From contig NZ_GG703820.1 in NCBI RefSeq assembly GCF_000156395.1, positions 234,325-298,324 on the forward strand: a DNA stretch of 64,000 nt. The letters are read 5' to 3'. The notes beneath the pieces were generated by a model that made no database searches, was not told the DNA's origin, and worked only from the letters and a program-made list of their open reading frames with translations. Within the stretch, counting starts at the first letter, position 1. Each line of letters opens with the position of its first letter. Origin of the DNA: Providencia rustigianii DSM 4541 (GTDB lineage: Bacteria; Pseudomonadota; Gammaproteobacteria; Enterobacterales; Enterobacteriaceae). A program made the position numbers and the translations under genes. Shown here piece after piece: positions 18,486 through 29,480 of the stretch.

Positions 18486-19721
18486 ATGTCCTCAAAACAA
18501 CCCGCTTATTTTCATATGATGGCAAAGCCCACTAGCTATCACTGCAATATAAAATGTGAGTATTGCTTTTACCTTGAAAAAGAAAATGTTTTCAATGAGG
18601 AAACCCAAAACGGTCAGCACGATGTGATGCCCGACAATGTATTGCGACGCTATATCAAAGACTATATTCAGTCCAATGCAGGCGACCAAGTCGATTTTTC
18701 ATGGCAAGGTGGTGAGCCGACGCTCGCGGGGCTGCCATTTTTTGAACGCGTTGTGGAATACCAAAAGCAATATGCCCAAGGAAAAACCATCACCAATAGT
18801 GTGCAAACCAACGCTATCGCAATTAACCGCCAGTGGGCTCAGTTTTTCGCCGACAACCATTTTTTACTCGGAGTCTCTATTGATGGGCTCGAAGCCGTTC
18901 ACGATAAATACCGTATCTCAGTCAACGGTAATCCAACATTTGAGCGCGTCAAAAAATCTATCCAGCTCCTCATTGAGTATGGCGTTGAATTTAATACGTT
19001 GACCGTCGTTAACGACCAAAACTGGCGCAAGGGTAAAGAAACCTATCAAGCTCTCAAGGCACTAGGTTCCACCTTTTTCCAGTTTATTCCTATCGTTGAA
19101 GTGGATAGACGTTTCCCTCATACCCAAGGTGGTCATTACGCTCCGGGACCGAATGCGGTCATGGCTCCATTTTCCGTACCAAGTGATGGATATGGGCAAT
19201 TTATGGCAGATGTATTTGATGAGTGGATTCGCCAAGGTGATGTAGGAAAAATCTATGTACGTCTCTTCGACAGCTTATTAGGCACATGGATGGGCTACCC
19301 TGCCTCAACGTGTATTCAATCAAAAACCTGTGGTCAGGCATTAATTATCGAAGCAAATGGTGATGTTTACTCATGCGATCACTATGTTTACCCGGCTAAT
19401 CGCCTCGGAAATGTGAATCAAAATACCTTGGCTCGCATTGTCACGTCAAAACAACAGCTGCGCTTTGGGCAAAACAAATACGACAAGTTAACCAATCTTT
19501 GCAAAAAATGCGAGGTTCAGAGCCTCTGTTACGGAGGCTGTCCAAAGCATCGCATTATTTCCATTGAAGGCGAAAAATATCGTCATAACTATTTATGTAG
19601 TTCTTATAAAAAGATTTTTAATCATACGGCTTTAGGTATGCGACTTATGCAGCAAGCGATTACTCAAGGTGCAATCGCCAGTGATGCGCTCCCTGCAATG
19701 CAGCGTGCTTATAAGCAATAA
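18486..19721 (+). CDS. anaerobic sulfatase-maturating enzyme (anSME)
   Basis: A radical-SAM/SPASM enzyme of 411 residues that oxidises the active-site cysteine (or serine) of sulfatases to formylglycine in the cytoplasm. The radical-SAM cluster motif is C20-x3-C24-x2-C27 (CNIKCEYC). DFSWQGGEPTLAG near residue 75 is typical of the family. The C-terminal SPASM cysteines appear as CIQSKTCGQ, YSCDHY and CKKCEVQSLCYGGCPKH. It is the first gene of the rightward operon and is followed after 25 bases by a sulfatase gene. It probably serves both sulfatases in the window, both of the Cys type. I am confident of the function. Confidence 0.94.
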   Translation: MSSKQPAYFHMMAKPTSYHCNIKCEYCFYLEKENVFNEETQNGQHDVMPDNVLRRYIKDYIQSNAGDQVDFSWQGGEPTLAGLPFFERVVEYQKQYAQGKTITNSVQTNAIAINRQWAQFFADNHFLLGVSIDGLEAVHDKYRISVNGNPTFERVKKSIQLLIEYGVEFNTLTVVNDQNWRKGKETYQALKALGSTFFQFIPIVEVDRRFPHTQGGHYAPGPNAVMAPFSVPSDGYGQFMADVFDEWIRQGDVGKIYVRLFDSLLGTWMGYPASTCIQSKTCGQALIIEANGDVYSCDHYVYPANRLGNVNQNTLARIVTSKQQLRFGQNKYDKLTNLCKKCEVQSLCYGGCPKHRIISIEGEKYRHNYLCSSYKKIFNHTALGMRLMQQAITQGAIASDALPAMQRAYKQ

Positions 19722-19746
19722 TTTTATCTATCTGGAGATAGCTTCC

Positions 19747-21354
19747 GTGAATTTACCGTCTGTGAAAAAAAGCCTACTTGCTGGGCTGATAGCCACCAGT
19801 TGTTTAGTTCCCCCGATTGCTGCTAACGCTGGGGGAACACCGGAAAAGCCTAATGTTCTCTTAATTGTTATGGATGACTTGGGTACTGGTCAGCTTGACT
19901 TTGTCCTCGATAGCCTCGATGTGAATGAGTTATCCAAGCGCCCAGCGCCATCACGCTACGATGGTGACATTAATAAAATGGTGGAAGCCGCAAGAATCGC
20001 AATGCCAAATGTCTCTGAAATGGCAGCTGGCGGTATCAAGATGACCAACGCATTTGTTGCTCATCCGGTATGTGGCCCATCACGCGCAGGGATTTTTACT
20101 GGGCGTTCTCCCGCCAGCTTTGGCACTTATAGCAATGATGATGCGATGTTAGGCATTCCAGAAGATATCAAATTGCTTCCAGCTCTGTTCCAAGAAGATG
20201 GCTACGCCACGGCCAGTATTGGTAAATGGCACAATGCAAAAGTCATAAAAAAACCAAAAATTGCCGAAGATAAGCAAACCCGAGACTATCATGACAATAT
20301 GATCTCTACACCAGAGCCAGGATTTGCACCCCATGAAAGAGGATTCGATTACGCCTACAGTTATTACGCTTCTGGTGCGGCTCTTTGGAATTCACCCGCT
20401 ATTTGGCGCAATGGTGAAAATGTTCCCGCACCGGGCTATATAACCCATTTGTTAACGGATGAAACCATTAAATTCATTGATGGCCACAAAGACAAACCTT
20501 TCTTCATTAATTTATCGTATAGCGTTCCTCATATCCCGCTAGAGGAGGCTTCTCCCGCCAAATATATGGATAAATTTAATACCGGTAATGTTGAGGCGGA
20601 TAAGTATTTTGCTGCATTAAATGCCGCAGATGAAGGGATCGGTAAAATCATAACCACCTTGAAAGAAAACGGTGAGCTCGAAAATACCCTGATTTTCTTT
20701 ATTTCTGATAACGGCGCCGTCCATGAGTCTCCAATGCCAATGAATGCGATGGATAAGGGCTTTAAAGGGCAAATGTTTAATGGTGGGGTTAGTGTACCGT
20801 TTGTGGCTTATTGGCCAGGCCATATTCCTGCGGGAAAACAAAGTGATGCGATGGTTTCAGCCATCGATATTCTACCGACCGCGTTGCAAAGCGCTGGGAT
20901 CACCATTCCTGACAGCCTGAAAGTAGAAGGTAAAAATATTATGCCGCTACTTCAAGGGAAAACACAAAAATCACCACATCAATATCTGTATTGGACAGGT
21001 CCCGGAACTAAACATTACAGCGAAGAGAATCAGGATTTTTGGCACGGTTATCATGAGTGGATCACTTATCAACGTAAAGAGGCACCAAAAAATCCGAATC
21101 TCGAAAAATTATCTAAAGGTTCATGGGCTGTTCGTGATGGTGAATGGGCTCTCTATTTTTATGATGACGGTACCAACCAGCCTAAATTATTCAATGACAA
21201 ACAAGATCCATCTGAATCCATTGATTTGGCCTCCAAATACCCTGAAAAAGTTAAACAACTAAAATCGGCCTATTACCAGTGGGTGAAAGACCAACCTAAG
21301 CCGGTGGTTTGGGGACAAGACCGCTATCAAGTTCTCGTTGATTCAGCAAAATAA
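19747..21354 (+). CDS. Sec-exported Cys-type sulfatase
   Basis: A second type I sulfatase, of 535 residues. The frame is open back to 19669 inside the maturase gene, but GTG at 19747 follows CTGGAG at a good distance and yields a proper Sec signal peptide (KKSLLAGLIATSCLVPPIAANA), so I start there. Metal-binding Asp43-Asp44 lie in LLIVMDDLGTG. The catalytic motif is C109-G-P-S-R, followed by AGIFTGR. FFISDNGA contributes further metal ligands. It differs clearly from the Tat-exported sulfatase, so the two probably attack different sulfate positions. It is cotranscribed with the maturase. The substrate is inferred to be a sulfated galactosaminoglycan oligosaccharide. Confidence 0.9.
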   Translation: MNLPSVKKSLLAGLIATSCLVPPIAANAGGTPEKPNVLLIVMDDLGTGQLDFVLDSLDVNELSKRPAPSRYDGDINKMVEAARIAMPNVSEMAAGGIKMTNAFVAHPVCGPSRAGIFTGRSPASFGTYSNDDAMLGIPEDIKLLPALFQEDGYATASIGKWHNAKVIKKPKIAEDKQTRDYHDNMISTPEPGFAPHERGFDYAYSYYASGAALWNSPAIWRNGENVPAPGYITHLLTDETIKFIDGHKDKPFFINLSYSVPHIPLEEASPAKYMDKFNTGNVEADKYFAALNAADEGIGKIITTLKENGELENTLIFFISDNGAVHESPMPMNAMDKGFKGQMFNGGVSVPFVAYWPGHIPAGKQSDAMVSAIDILPTALQSAGITIPDSLKVEGKNIMPLLQGKTQKSPHQYLYWTGPGTKHYSEENQDFWHGYHEWITYQRKEAPKNPNLEKLSKGSWAVRDGEWALYFYDDGTNQPKLFNDKQDPSESIDLASKYPEKVKQLKSAYYQWVKDQPKPVVWGQDRYQVLVDSAK

Positions 21355-21406
21355 AACCGAAATGGACGCACAAGGATGTGCCCATAAAACATGATAGAGA
21401 TTCGTT

Positions 21407-22882
21407 ATGGCGACACCAATCACTCCGACAGAACGTCCAAAGCTCCCTTATGAGCATCCCGACCTTCAGATCTATAAAAAATTATTCAAGCAGAATGTGA
21501 TTCGACGATTTGTTCGTAAGTCTGCGTATAAAAACCATGATGATTTTATGATTAAAATCTTTCAAGATCGTACTCAATCACTTTCATCTCTTTGCGAAAC
21601 TCTTGTTCGTTATGTTGCGGAAGCATTTTCCCATTATCAGGTTTGGGACTATACCCATGCTTATTATCCCGGCCGCCCGGGGCAGCAAACTGTTCGTACC
21701 GATGCTTTAGAGGGAGTAAGCCGCGTACTTCCTTTATTCGCGGCGTGGTTAATTCATAGCCGTCAAGAGACGCTGAATGGCTTAAATTTACAGTCTATTC
21801 ATATCAGCGATATGATCCGCCAAGCTTTTATTCACGGTACCGACCCAACACATAAAGGCTACTGGGGAAAACTTGAAAATTATGATCAAAAAATTTGTGA
21901 ATCCGCAGATTTAGCATTAACACTCTGGCTCAGTAAAGACTGGGTCTGGGATAAATTAGAACCCAGATTGCAGCAGCAAATCATCACATGGTTTGAGCAA
22001 GTTAATCATTGTGAGATTGTCGATAATAATTGGCATTTGTTCCCTCTCTTGGTTCAATTTGTTATTCGAGATCTCACCGGTATCAACCATATTGCCCTGT
22101 GGCGCTATGACCGAGTCAAAGAGTTTTATGTGGGAGATGGGTGGTTTCGAGATGGTGCTAAAGGCAATTTTGATTACTATAATGCATGGGGATTTTACTA
22201 TTCCCTTTATTGGCTTAACCAAATATCCCCCGATTTCGATACTGATTTTATCCAACAATCACTCAATCACTTTAATCAACATTACCTGCATTTTATGACG
22301 CCGACTGGCATTCCTTTTTTTGGACGCAGTGCATGTTACCGACTGGCCGTTTCCGCACCGCTTATTGCTGGCGTGGATTTAGGCTGTTCATCCGTCACTG
22401 TGGGTGAAGCAAAAAATGCCTTGGAAAATACGCTACGCTATTTTATTAGCCATGGGGCATTTAAAGCAGGAGCTCCAACACAAGGATTATTCAGTGATGA
22501 TCCTCGATTAGTCGATAATTACAGCGGTCCAGCAAGCAGTTTTTGGTCATTAAGAGCCGTCATTGTTGCGCTCTATTGTGGTCAACGAATCGATCTTTGG
22601 GAGGCTCTAGCCAATCCCCTGCCTATCGAAAAATCTGACTTTCATTTCGAAATACCGGCCATCAAAGCCTCGGTGATTGGCGTCAAAGAAACCCAAGAAG
22701 TAACGGTGATATTTCGTGAGGAATATACCCACCAGCAAAGCCCGTTAACACGCCGCTTAGAACAGCAATCTTGTACACAAAAAATCGTTGAGAACCTGAT
22801 AGGTCAATCAAGAAGACCAAAAAACAATCTGTTACGCAAAGGTATCACCAGCTATAGCTCCAAAATGTCACATTATTTTTAA
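21407..22882 (+). CDS. DUF2264 family protein, possible glycan-active enzyme
   Basis: A 491-residue protein that I assign to the uncharacterised DUF2264 family from the pattern GDGWFRDGAKGNFDYYNAW near residue 242 and an alpha-helical layout. There is no signal peptide or membrane segment, so it is probably cytoplasmic. The alternating helices and aromatic-rich motifs recall (alpha/alpha)-toroid carbohydrate enzymes such as GH88, GH105 or lyase domains, but that is inference. It sits between a sulfatase and kbaY in a rightward catabolic operon, 52 bases after the sulfatase stop. It could trim imported oligosaccharides by hydrolysis or elimination. No catalytic residue can be named. This is the only enzyme-sized gene in the island without an assigned step. 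Confidence 0.7.
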   Translation: MATPITPTERPKLPYEHPDLQIYKKLFKQNVIRRFVRKSAYKNHDDFMIKIFQDRTQSLSSLCETLVRYVAEAFSHYQVWDYTHAYYPGRPGQQTVRTDALEGVSRVLPLFAAWLIHSRQETLNGLNLQSIHISDMIRQAFIHGTDPTHKGYWGKLENYDQKICESADLALTLWLSKDWVWDKLEPRLQQQIITWFEQVNHCEIVDNNWHLFPLLVQFVIRDLTGINHIALWRYDRVKEFYVGDGWFRDGAKGNFDYYNAWGFYYSLYWLNQISPDFDTDFIQQSLNHFNQHYLHFMTPTGIPFFGRSACYRLAVSAPLIAGVDLGCSSVTVGEAKNALENTLRYFISHGAFKAGAPTQGLFSDDPRLVDNYSGPASSFWSLRAVIVALYCGQRIDLWEALANPLPIEKSDFHFEIPAIKASVIGVKETQEVTVIFREEYTHQQSPLTRRLEQQSCTQKIVENLIGQSRRPKNNLLRKGITSYSSKMSHYF

Positions 22883-23850
<968 letters not shown>

Positions 23851-23898
23851 CTCCATTAATAATCAAGTGACATAACATCTCACGATGCAAGGAATACC

Positions 23899-24477
23899 AT
23901 GAAACAAGTTGCTGTTTTACTCGCGGATGGCTTTGAAGAGGGAGAAGCCGTTGTTTTTATCGATATTATGCGTCGATTGGATATCCATGTTGATGTCCTT
24001 TCGTGTATGGATAGCTTAGTTTTAAATACCTATTTTGGGACAAAAATTAGTGCCGATTTCCTACTAAGTGAAAAATTATCTCACAGTTATGACGCTATCA
24101 TGATGCCCGGTGGCCCAAAAGGCACTGATAGACTTTGCGCCAATAACGATGTTATTAACTTTATCCGTCGACATATTCAAGAAGATAAATACATTTGCAC
24201 CCTGTGTTCATCTGGCGCTAAAGTACTCGCCGCACATCATTTACTGGAAGGACGCCAATACAGCACTGGCGATAAACTTGCGGATAAATTCGAAGATGGA
24301 ACCTACATTGATCAAGATGTCGTGGTTGATGGTAAATTTATTAGTGCGAAAGGTTTAGGTGTCAGTTTTGAGTTTGCGTTTACTGTTGCGCGCCATTTAC
24401 TCAGTGATAATAGTGAAAAAGTAGACTGGCAAGCTAATCATATTTATTTTAAACACTGGCCACTAACTTATCTTTAA
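23899..24477 (+). CDS. DJ-1/PfpI superfamily protein
   Basis: A 192-residue protein of the DJ-1/ThiJ/PfpI superfamily. It shows the N-terminal VAVLLADGFEEGEA with the conserved glutamate (Glu15), the PGGPKGTDRL loop near residues 70-79, and the nucleophile elbow YICTLCSSGAKVLA with Cys103 as the likely active residue. Characterised members act as chaperones, glyoxalases or suspected deglycases. Why one is embedded between kbaY and kdgK is unclear. Detoxification of reactive keto-aldehydes or dicarbonyls formed from unsaturated uronates is a plausible role (inference). It is cotranscribed with its neighbours, with AAGGA before the ATG. Confidence 0.85.
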   Translation: MKQVAVLLADGFEEGEAVVFIDIMRRLDIHVDVLSCMDSLVLNTYFGTKISADFLLSEKLSHSYDAIMMPGGPKGTDRLCANNDVINFIRRHIQEDKYICTLCSSGAKVLAAHHLLEGRQYSTGDKLADKFEDGTYIDQDVVVDGKFISAKGLGVSFEFAFTVARHLLSDNSEKVDWQANHIYFKHWPLTYL

Positions 24478-24596
24478 TCCTATAAAAAATCGGAGTAAAG
24501 GCTGATTTTTCAGTCTTTACTTTTCACCCAACGCTCTCTATTTAATTCATGAAAATTCACGATCAACGATGGATCGTCATCACGTAGGTGATAAAA

Positions 24597-25529
24597 ATGA
24601 GTACACATCAGCAAGTCGCGGTTATCGGCGAATGTATGGTTGAGTTACAGAAATCAGGTGAATTATACAAACAAAGTTTTGGTGGGGATACTCTCAATAC
24701 TGCATTGTATCTTTCCCGTTTAACGAAAGATCATGGTGTCGTAACGCGCTATCTCACCGGATTAGGAAAAGATCCCTTTAGCCAACAGATGATTGAGAGT
24801 TGGGAAAAAGAAGGAATAAATACAGAAGATGTTTTTCTTTCTGAAAAAGCGCTACCTGGTATGTATTTAATTGAAACGTCCCCCGATGGTGAGCGACGTT
24901 TTTTCTATTGGAGAGATAATTCTGCGGCGAAGTTTTGGCTCAATGATCGCACCCAAGAACAAACTCAGCAGCGGCTTAACCAGCAAAATTATATTTATCT
25001 GAGCGGTATTAGCTTGGCAATTTTACCCGAGGAACCGCGTCAATGTTTATTAACGATGCTCAAAATAGCCAAACAACAGGGCGCAAAAATTATATTTGAT
25101 AATAATTATCGCCCTACTCTTTGGCAATCGCCCAACATTGCCCAGCAAGCTTATCAGCAAATTCTCCATCTTACCGATATCGCTTTTCTCACCTTTGATG
25201 ATGAAAAATCTCTCTATGGTGATACTCATGAAAATGACACTATCGCCCGTACACAACAATATGGGGTACCAGAAATTGTGATTAAACGCGGAGGGGATGA
25301 TTGTTTCGTCATCATTGATAACCACTGCATTAGCATTGCAGCCAATCAAATTGACCACATCATTGATACAACCGCGGCGGGGGACTCATTTAGTGCAGGA
25401 TATTTAGCCAGTCGAATTCTCGGCGCATCCCCTAATGAAGCCGCAAAAATGGGGCATTTATTAGCCGGAACAGTTATCCAACACCGGGGCGCTATCATTC
25501 CACTAGATGCAATGCCAACTATTGACTGA
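24597..25529 (+). CDS. kdgK: 2-keto-3-deoxygluconate kinase KdgK
   Basis: A PfkB/ribokinase-family kinase that phosphorylates 2-keto-3-deoxygluconate to KDPG. From the ATG at 24597, preceded by AGGTG, the protein has 310 residues, close to the E. coli enzyme. It begins VAVIGECMVELQ, has the sugar-binding SFGGDTLNTALYLSRL near residues 27-42, and ends with the ATP/anion-hole motif DTTAAGDSFSAGYLA near 257-271, with its catalytic aspartate. It takes the product of KduD and feeds the eda product that follows after 22 bases. Confidence 0.93.
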   Translation: MSTHQQVAVIGECMVELQKSGELYKQSFGGDTLNTALYLSRLTKDHGVVTRYLTGLGKDPFSQQMIESWEKEGINTEDVFLSEKALPGMYLIETSPDGERRFFYWRDNSAAKFWLNDRTQEQTQQRLNQQNYIYLSGISLAILPEEPRQCLLTMLKIAKQQGAKIIFDNNYRPTLWQSPNIAQQAYQQILHLTDIAFLTFDDEKSLYGDTHENDTIARTQQYGVPEIVIKRGGDDCFVIIDNHCISIAANQIDHIIDTTAAGDSFSAGYLASRILGASPNEAAKMGHLLAGTVIQHRGAIIPLDAMPTID

Positions 25530-25551
25530 GCAAAAGATAAAAGGATACCCA

Positions 25552-26169
25552 ATGAACCAACTCATTGAAAAATTAACCGCACTCAGCGTCGTGCCCGTAA
25601 TCACTATCAATCATGCTAAGCACGGCACTTCAATTGCCAAAGCATTAATGGAAAATGGTTTACCTTGTGCCGAAGTCACTTTTCGTACTGATGCCGCCGT
25701 TGATGCAATTAAAAATATGCGAGCCGCCTATCCAGATTTACTGATTGCCGCAGGTACTATTTTAACGACCCAACAAGTTGATCTTGCTATTGATGCCGGT
25801 GTCGATTTTATTGTTAGTCCGGGGTTTAATCCTAAAATTGTTAGCTACTGCCAACAAAAAAATATCCCCATCATCCCCGGTGTGAATAACCCGAGCTTAG
25901 TTGAACAAGCTCTTGAATTTAATCTGACTACATTAAAATTCTTTCCAGCGGAAGCTTCAGGCGGTGTATCGATGCTCAAGGCTTTAGGGACGGTTTATCC
26001 CGTTCGTTTTATGCCTACAGGGGGAATTAATACAGAAAATATCCACCAATATAATTCATTATCTTCGGTCATTGTCTGTGGTGGGTCTTGGATGGTTCCG
26101 GCTGATTTGGTCGATAATGAACAGTGGGAAGAACTCGGTAAGCTTATCGCTGAGGCGGCGAACATTTAA
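25552..26169 (+). CDS. eda: KDPG aldolase (Eda family)
   Basis: A class I aldolase of 205 residues that splits 2-keto-3-deoxy-6-phosphogluconate to pyruvate and glyceraldehyde-3-phosphate. The frame is open 15 codons further upstream, overlapping kdgK, but AAGGA precedes the ATG at 25552, and MNQLIEKLTALSVVPVI is the normal start. The catalytic residues are visible: Glu41 in AEVTFRTDAA and the Schiff-base Lys129 in TLKFFPAEASGG. It completes the uronate branch. A second eda copy elsewhere in the genome would be usual; this one appears dedicated to the island. It is the last gene before the convergent carB. Confidence 0.93.
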   Translation: MNQLIEKLTALSVVPVITINHAKHGTSIAKALMENGLPCAEVTFRTDAAVDAIKNMRAAYPDLLIAAGTILTTQQVDLAIDAGVDFIVSPGFNPKIVSYCQQKNIPIIPGVNNPSLVEQALEFNLTTLKFFPAEASGGVSMLKALGTVYPVRFMPTGGINTENIHQYNSLSSVIVCGGSWMVPADLVDNEQWEELGKLIAEAANI

Positions 26170-26187
26170 TCCACATTATTAACATGA

Positions 26188-26223
26188 TAAAAAAGCCCCA
26201 GTAGCGATAACACCACTGGGGCT
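26188..26223 (-). terminator. carAB terminator
   Basis: AGCCCCAGT (26194-26202) pairs with ACTGGGGCT (26215-26223). On the minus strand a run of six T follows (plus-strand A run 26189-26194). It ends carAB and may also slow transcripts from eda. Confidence 0.85.
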
Positions 26224-26243
26224 GCTCATTATTAACTCAATGA

Positions 26244-29200
26244 TTACTTAATTAATGCGTGCATCTCTTGAACAGAAATCACTTTATCGGTTGGGTCTGC
26301 GCTTAATGATAATGCCGTCGCGAAACCGCCATTGAGCGTTGTATCATAGTGAACTTTGTAGCGAAGTGCGCTGCCGCGAATGAGTTTTGAATCTTCAATC
26401 GCTTGGCGGCCTGCCGTGGTGTTCACGATGTAGTCATACTCACCGTTTTTGATTCTGTCTTGAATGTGCGGACGACCTTCATGTACCTTGTTAACTAAGC
26501 GAGGGTTAATACCCGCTTCACCCAGAACAATCGCCGTTCCGTGAGTTGCATCCAGCTCAAAGCCATGTTTCAGCAATTTAGCTGCTAAATCCACAACGCG
26601 AGTTTTATCCCCTTCACGAACCGATAACAGTGCGCGACCTGATTTCTTCATGGTGGAGCTGCTGCCTAACATCGCCTTCGCAAATGCTTCTGCAAATGTG
26701 CGACCAACGCCCATGACTTCACCCGTAGAGCGCATTTCAGGTCCTAGGATTGGGTCAACACCTTGGAACTTGTTAAATGGCAGAACCACTTCTTTCACGG
26801 AGTAGTAAGGCGGAATGACTTCTTCGGTGACACCTTGCTGAGTCAGTGTTTGACCCGCCATCACACGAGCAGCAACTTTCGCTAAAGGAACCCCCGTTGC
26901 TTTAGATACAAATGGAACTGTTCTGGCTGCGCGAGGGTTCACTTCAATCAGATAAACTTCGTTATTTTTCACTGCGAATTGGACGTTCATCAAGCCGCGA
27001 ACACGTAATTCAAAGGCAAGATTACGCACTTGTTCACGCATCACATCCTGAATTTCTTGGCTTAATGTATAAGCTGGCAGTGAACAAGCTGAGTCACCAG
27101 AGTGAACGCCCGCTTGTTCAATGTGCTCCATAATGCCGCCAATCAGTACCATTTCGCCGTCACAGATAGCATCAACATCCACTTCAATCGCATCATCAAG
27201 GAAACGGTCGAGTAAGACTGGCGCATCGTTAGAAACGCTCACTGCATTTTGGAAGTAACGACGCAGGTCAACTTCGTCATAGACGATTTCCATTGCACGG
27301 CCACCGAGGACATAAGATGGACGAACCACCAGCGGATAACCGATGCCTGCCGCTTTTTCTACAGCCTGTTCGATGGTTGCTACCGTCGCATTTTTTGGCT
27401 GCTTCAAGTTTAAGCGGTTAACGGCTTGTTGGAAACGTTCACGGTCTTCTGCACGGTCGATAGCATCTGGGCTAGTTCCAATGATAGGAACTCCCGCCGC
27501 TTCCAGCGCACGCGCTAATTTCAGTGGTGTCTGTCCACCATACTGGACAATCACGCCTTGAGGCTGTTCAATGCGGACGATTTCTAGTACATCTTCCAGC
27601 GTTACCGATTCAAAATATAAGCGGTCTGAAGTGTCGTAGTCGGTAGAGACTGTTTCTGGGTTACAGTTCACCATGATGGTTTCGTAACCATCTTCACGCA
27701 GCGCTAGAGAAGCATGTACGCAGCAGTAGTCAAATTCGATACCTTGACCGATACGGTTTGGACCACCGCCTAACACCATGATTTTTGGCTTGTCGTTATT
27801 CGGGTTGGATTCACACTCTTCTTCATAAGTGGAATACATATACGCGGTATCTGTGGCAAATTCAGCGGCACAGGTATCCACTCGCTTATAGACTGGGTGT
27901 AAATCATAGCCTTGGCGTAATTTGCGTAGTTCTGTTTCAGAAACACCCACTAAGCTCGCTAAACGTGCATCCGCGAAACCTTTACGTTTTAGGTGGCGTA
28001 AAAATTCTTTGTTCAGGCCATTAATGCCTAGCTCTGCCACTTCATTTTCTAAACGTACCAGCTCTTCGATTTGCACTAAGAACCAGCGGTCGATATTGGT
28101 CAGGTTAAAAATACCGTCGACCGATAAGCCAGCGCGGAATGCATCCGCGATGTACCAAATACGGTCAGAGCCAGCATCTTTCAATTCACGACGAATGCGA
28201 GTTAATGATTCAGGGTCATCTTGGCTCACTTTCGGGTCGAAACCTGTTGCGCCCACTTCCAAGCCACGCAGTGCTTTTTGCATAGATTCTTGGAAAGTAC
28301 GGCCAATCGCCATCACTTCACCAACCGATTTCATTTGCGTGGTTAGACGGTCGTTGCTACCTGCAAATTTTTCGAAGTTAAAGCGAGGAATTTTTGTCAC
28401 AACATAGTCGATTGATGGCTCAAATGATGCTGGGGTACGGCCACCCGTAATGTCATTCATTAACTCATCGAGGGTGTAGCCCACTGCCAGTTTCGCGGCG
28501 ATTTTAGCAATTGGGAAGCCCGTTGCTTTTGATGCTAGTGCTGATGAGCGAGATACGCGAGGGTTCATTTCGATAACAATTAAGCGACCATCTTTTGGGT
28601 TAACCGCAAATTGAACGTTAGAACCACCAGTCTCTACCCCAATCTCACGCAATACTGCCATCGAGGCATCACGCATGATTTGGTATTCTTTATCAGTCAG
28701 CGTTTGCGCAGGCGCTACGGTGATAGAGTCGCCAGTGTGGATCCCCATCGCATCAAAGTTTTCAATTGAGCAGACGATAATGCAGTTGTCTTTTTTATCG
28801 CGGACAACTTCCATTTCATACTCTTTCCAGCCAATCAGTGACTCATCGATTAATAATTCGTTGGTTGGAGATAAATCTAAACCGCGAGTACAAATTTCTT
28901 CAAACTCTTCACGGTTATAGGCGATACCGCCGCCACTTCCACCCATGGTAAATGATGGACGGATAATACAAGGGAAGCCAACGTCGTCAGCGACGGCATA
29001 AGCTTCTTCCATTGTGTGGGCAATACCTGAACGCGCAGTGCCTAAGCCGATTTTTTTCATCGCTTTATCAAAGCGTTGACGGTCTTCAGCTTTATCAATC
29101 GCATCGGCTGTCGCACCAATCATGGTGACGCCAAATTCAGCCAGTACACCTTTACGCTCAAGTTCCAGCGCACAGTTTAGGGCTGTTTGCCCTCCCATGG

Positions 29201-29465
29201 TCGGTAATACCGCATCTGGGCGCTCTTTTTCAATAATTTTGCGTACGACTTCCCAGTGAATCGGTTCGATGTAGGTAGCATCTGCCATTTCAGGATCAGT
29301 CATGATGGTAGCAGGGTTAGAGTTCACCAAAATAACTCGGTAACCTTCTTCTCTCAGCGCTTTACACGCTTGTGCACCAGAGTAGTCAAATTCACATGCT
29401 TGACCGATAACAATTGGACCCGCACCTAAGATCAGAATGCTTTTTATATCTGTACGTTTTGCCAT
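26244..29465 (-). CDS. carB: carbamoyl-phosphate synthase large subunit CarB
   Basis: CarB combines bicarbonate, ammonia (from CarA) and two ATP into carbamoyl phosphate for arginine and pyrimidine synthesis. At 1073 residues it has the full E. coli length. It begins [28 protein letters not shown] and contains the duplicated ATP-grasp halves; the second starts [22 protein letters not shown] near residue 558. The C-terminal MGS-like allosteric domain (about 935-1073) follows. It is in one operon with carA, 15 bases apart. Confidence 0.98.
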   Translation of the reverse strand: MAKRTDIKSILILGAGPIVIGQACEFDYSGAQACKALREEGYRVILVNSNPATIMTDPEMADATYIEPIHWEVVRKIIEKERPDAVLPTMGGQTALNCALELERKGVLAEFGVTMIGATADAIDKAEDRQRFDKAMKKIGLGTARSGIAHTMEEAYAVADDVGFPCIIRPSFTMGGSGGGIAYNREEFEEICTRGLDLSPTNELLIDESLIGWKEYEMEVVRDKKDNCIIVCSIENFDAMGIHTGDSITVAPAQTLTDKEYQIMRDASMAVLREIGVETGGSNVQFAVNPKDGRLIVIEMNPRVSRSSALASKATGFPIAKIAAKLAVGYTLDELMNDITGGRTPASFEPSIDYVVTKIPRFNFEKFAGSNDRLTTQMKSVGEVMAIGRTFQESMQKALRGLEVGATGFDPKVSQDDPESLTRIRRELKDAGSDRIWYIADAFRAGLSVDGIFNLTNIDRWFLVQIEELVRLENEVAELGINGLNKEFLRHLKRKGFADARLASLVGVSETELRKLRQGYDLHPVYKRVDTCAAEFATDTAYMYSTYEEECESNPNNDKPKIMVLGGGPNRIGQGIEFDYCCVHASLALREDGYETIMVNCNPETVSTDYDTSDRLYFESVTLEDVLEIVRIEQPQGVIVQYGGQTPLKLARALEAAGVPIIGTSPDAIDRAEDRERFQQAVNRLNLKQPKNATVATIEQAVEKAAGIGYPLVVRPSYVLGGRAMEIVYDEVDLRRYFQNAVSVSNDAPVLLDRFLDDAIEVDVDAICDGEMVLIGGIMEHIEQAGVHSGDSACSLPAYTLSQEIQDVMREQVRNLAFELRVRGLMNVQFAVKNNEVYLIEVNPRAARTVPFVSKATGVPLAKVAARVMAGQTLTQQGVTEEVIPPYYSVKEVVLPFNKFQGVDPILGPEMRSTGEVMGVGRTFAEAFAKAMLGSSSTMKKSGRALLSVREGDKTRVVDLAAKLLKHGFELDATHGTAIVLGEAGINPRLVNKVHEGRPHIQDRIKNGEYDYIVNTTAGRQAIEDSKLIRGSALRYKVHYDTTLNGGFATALSLSADPTDKVISVQEMHALIK

Positions 29466-29480
29466 TTCTCTGCTCCCCGA

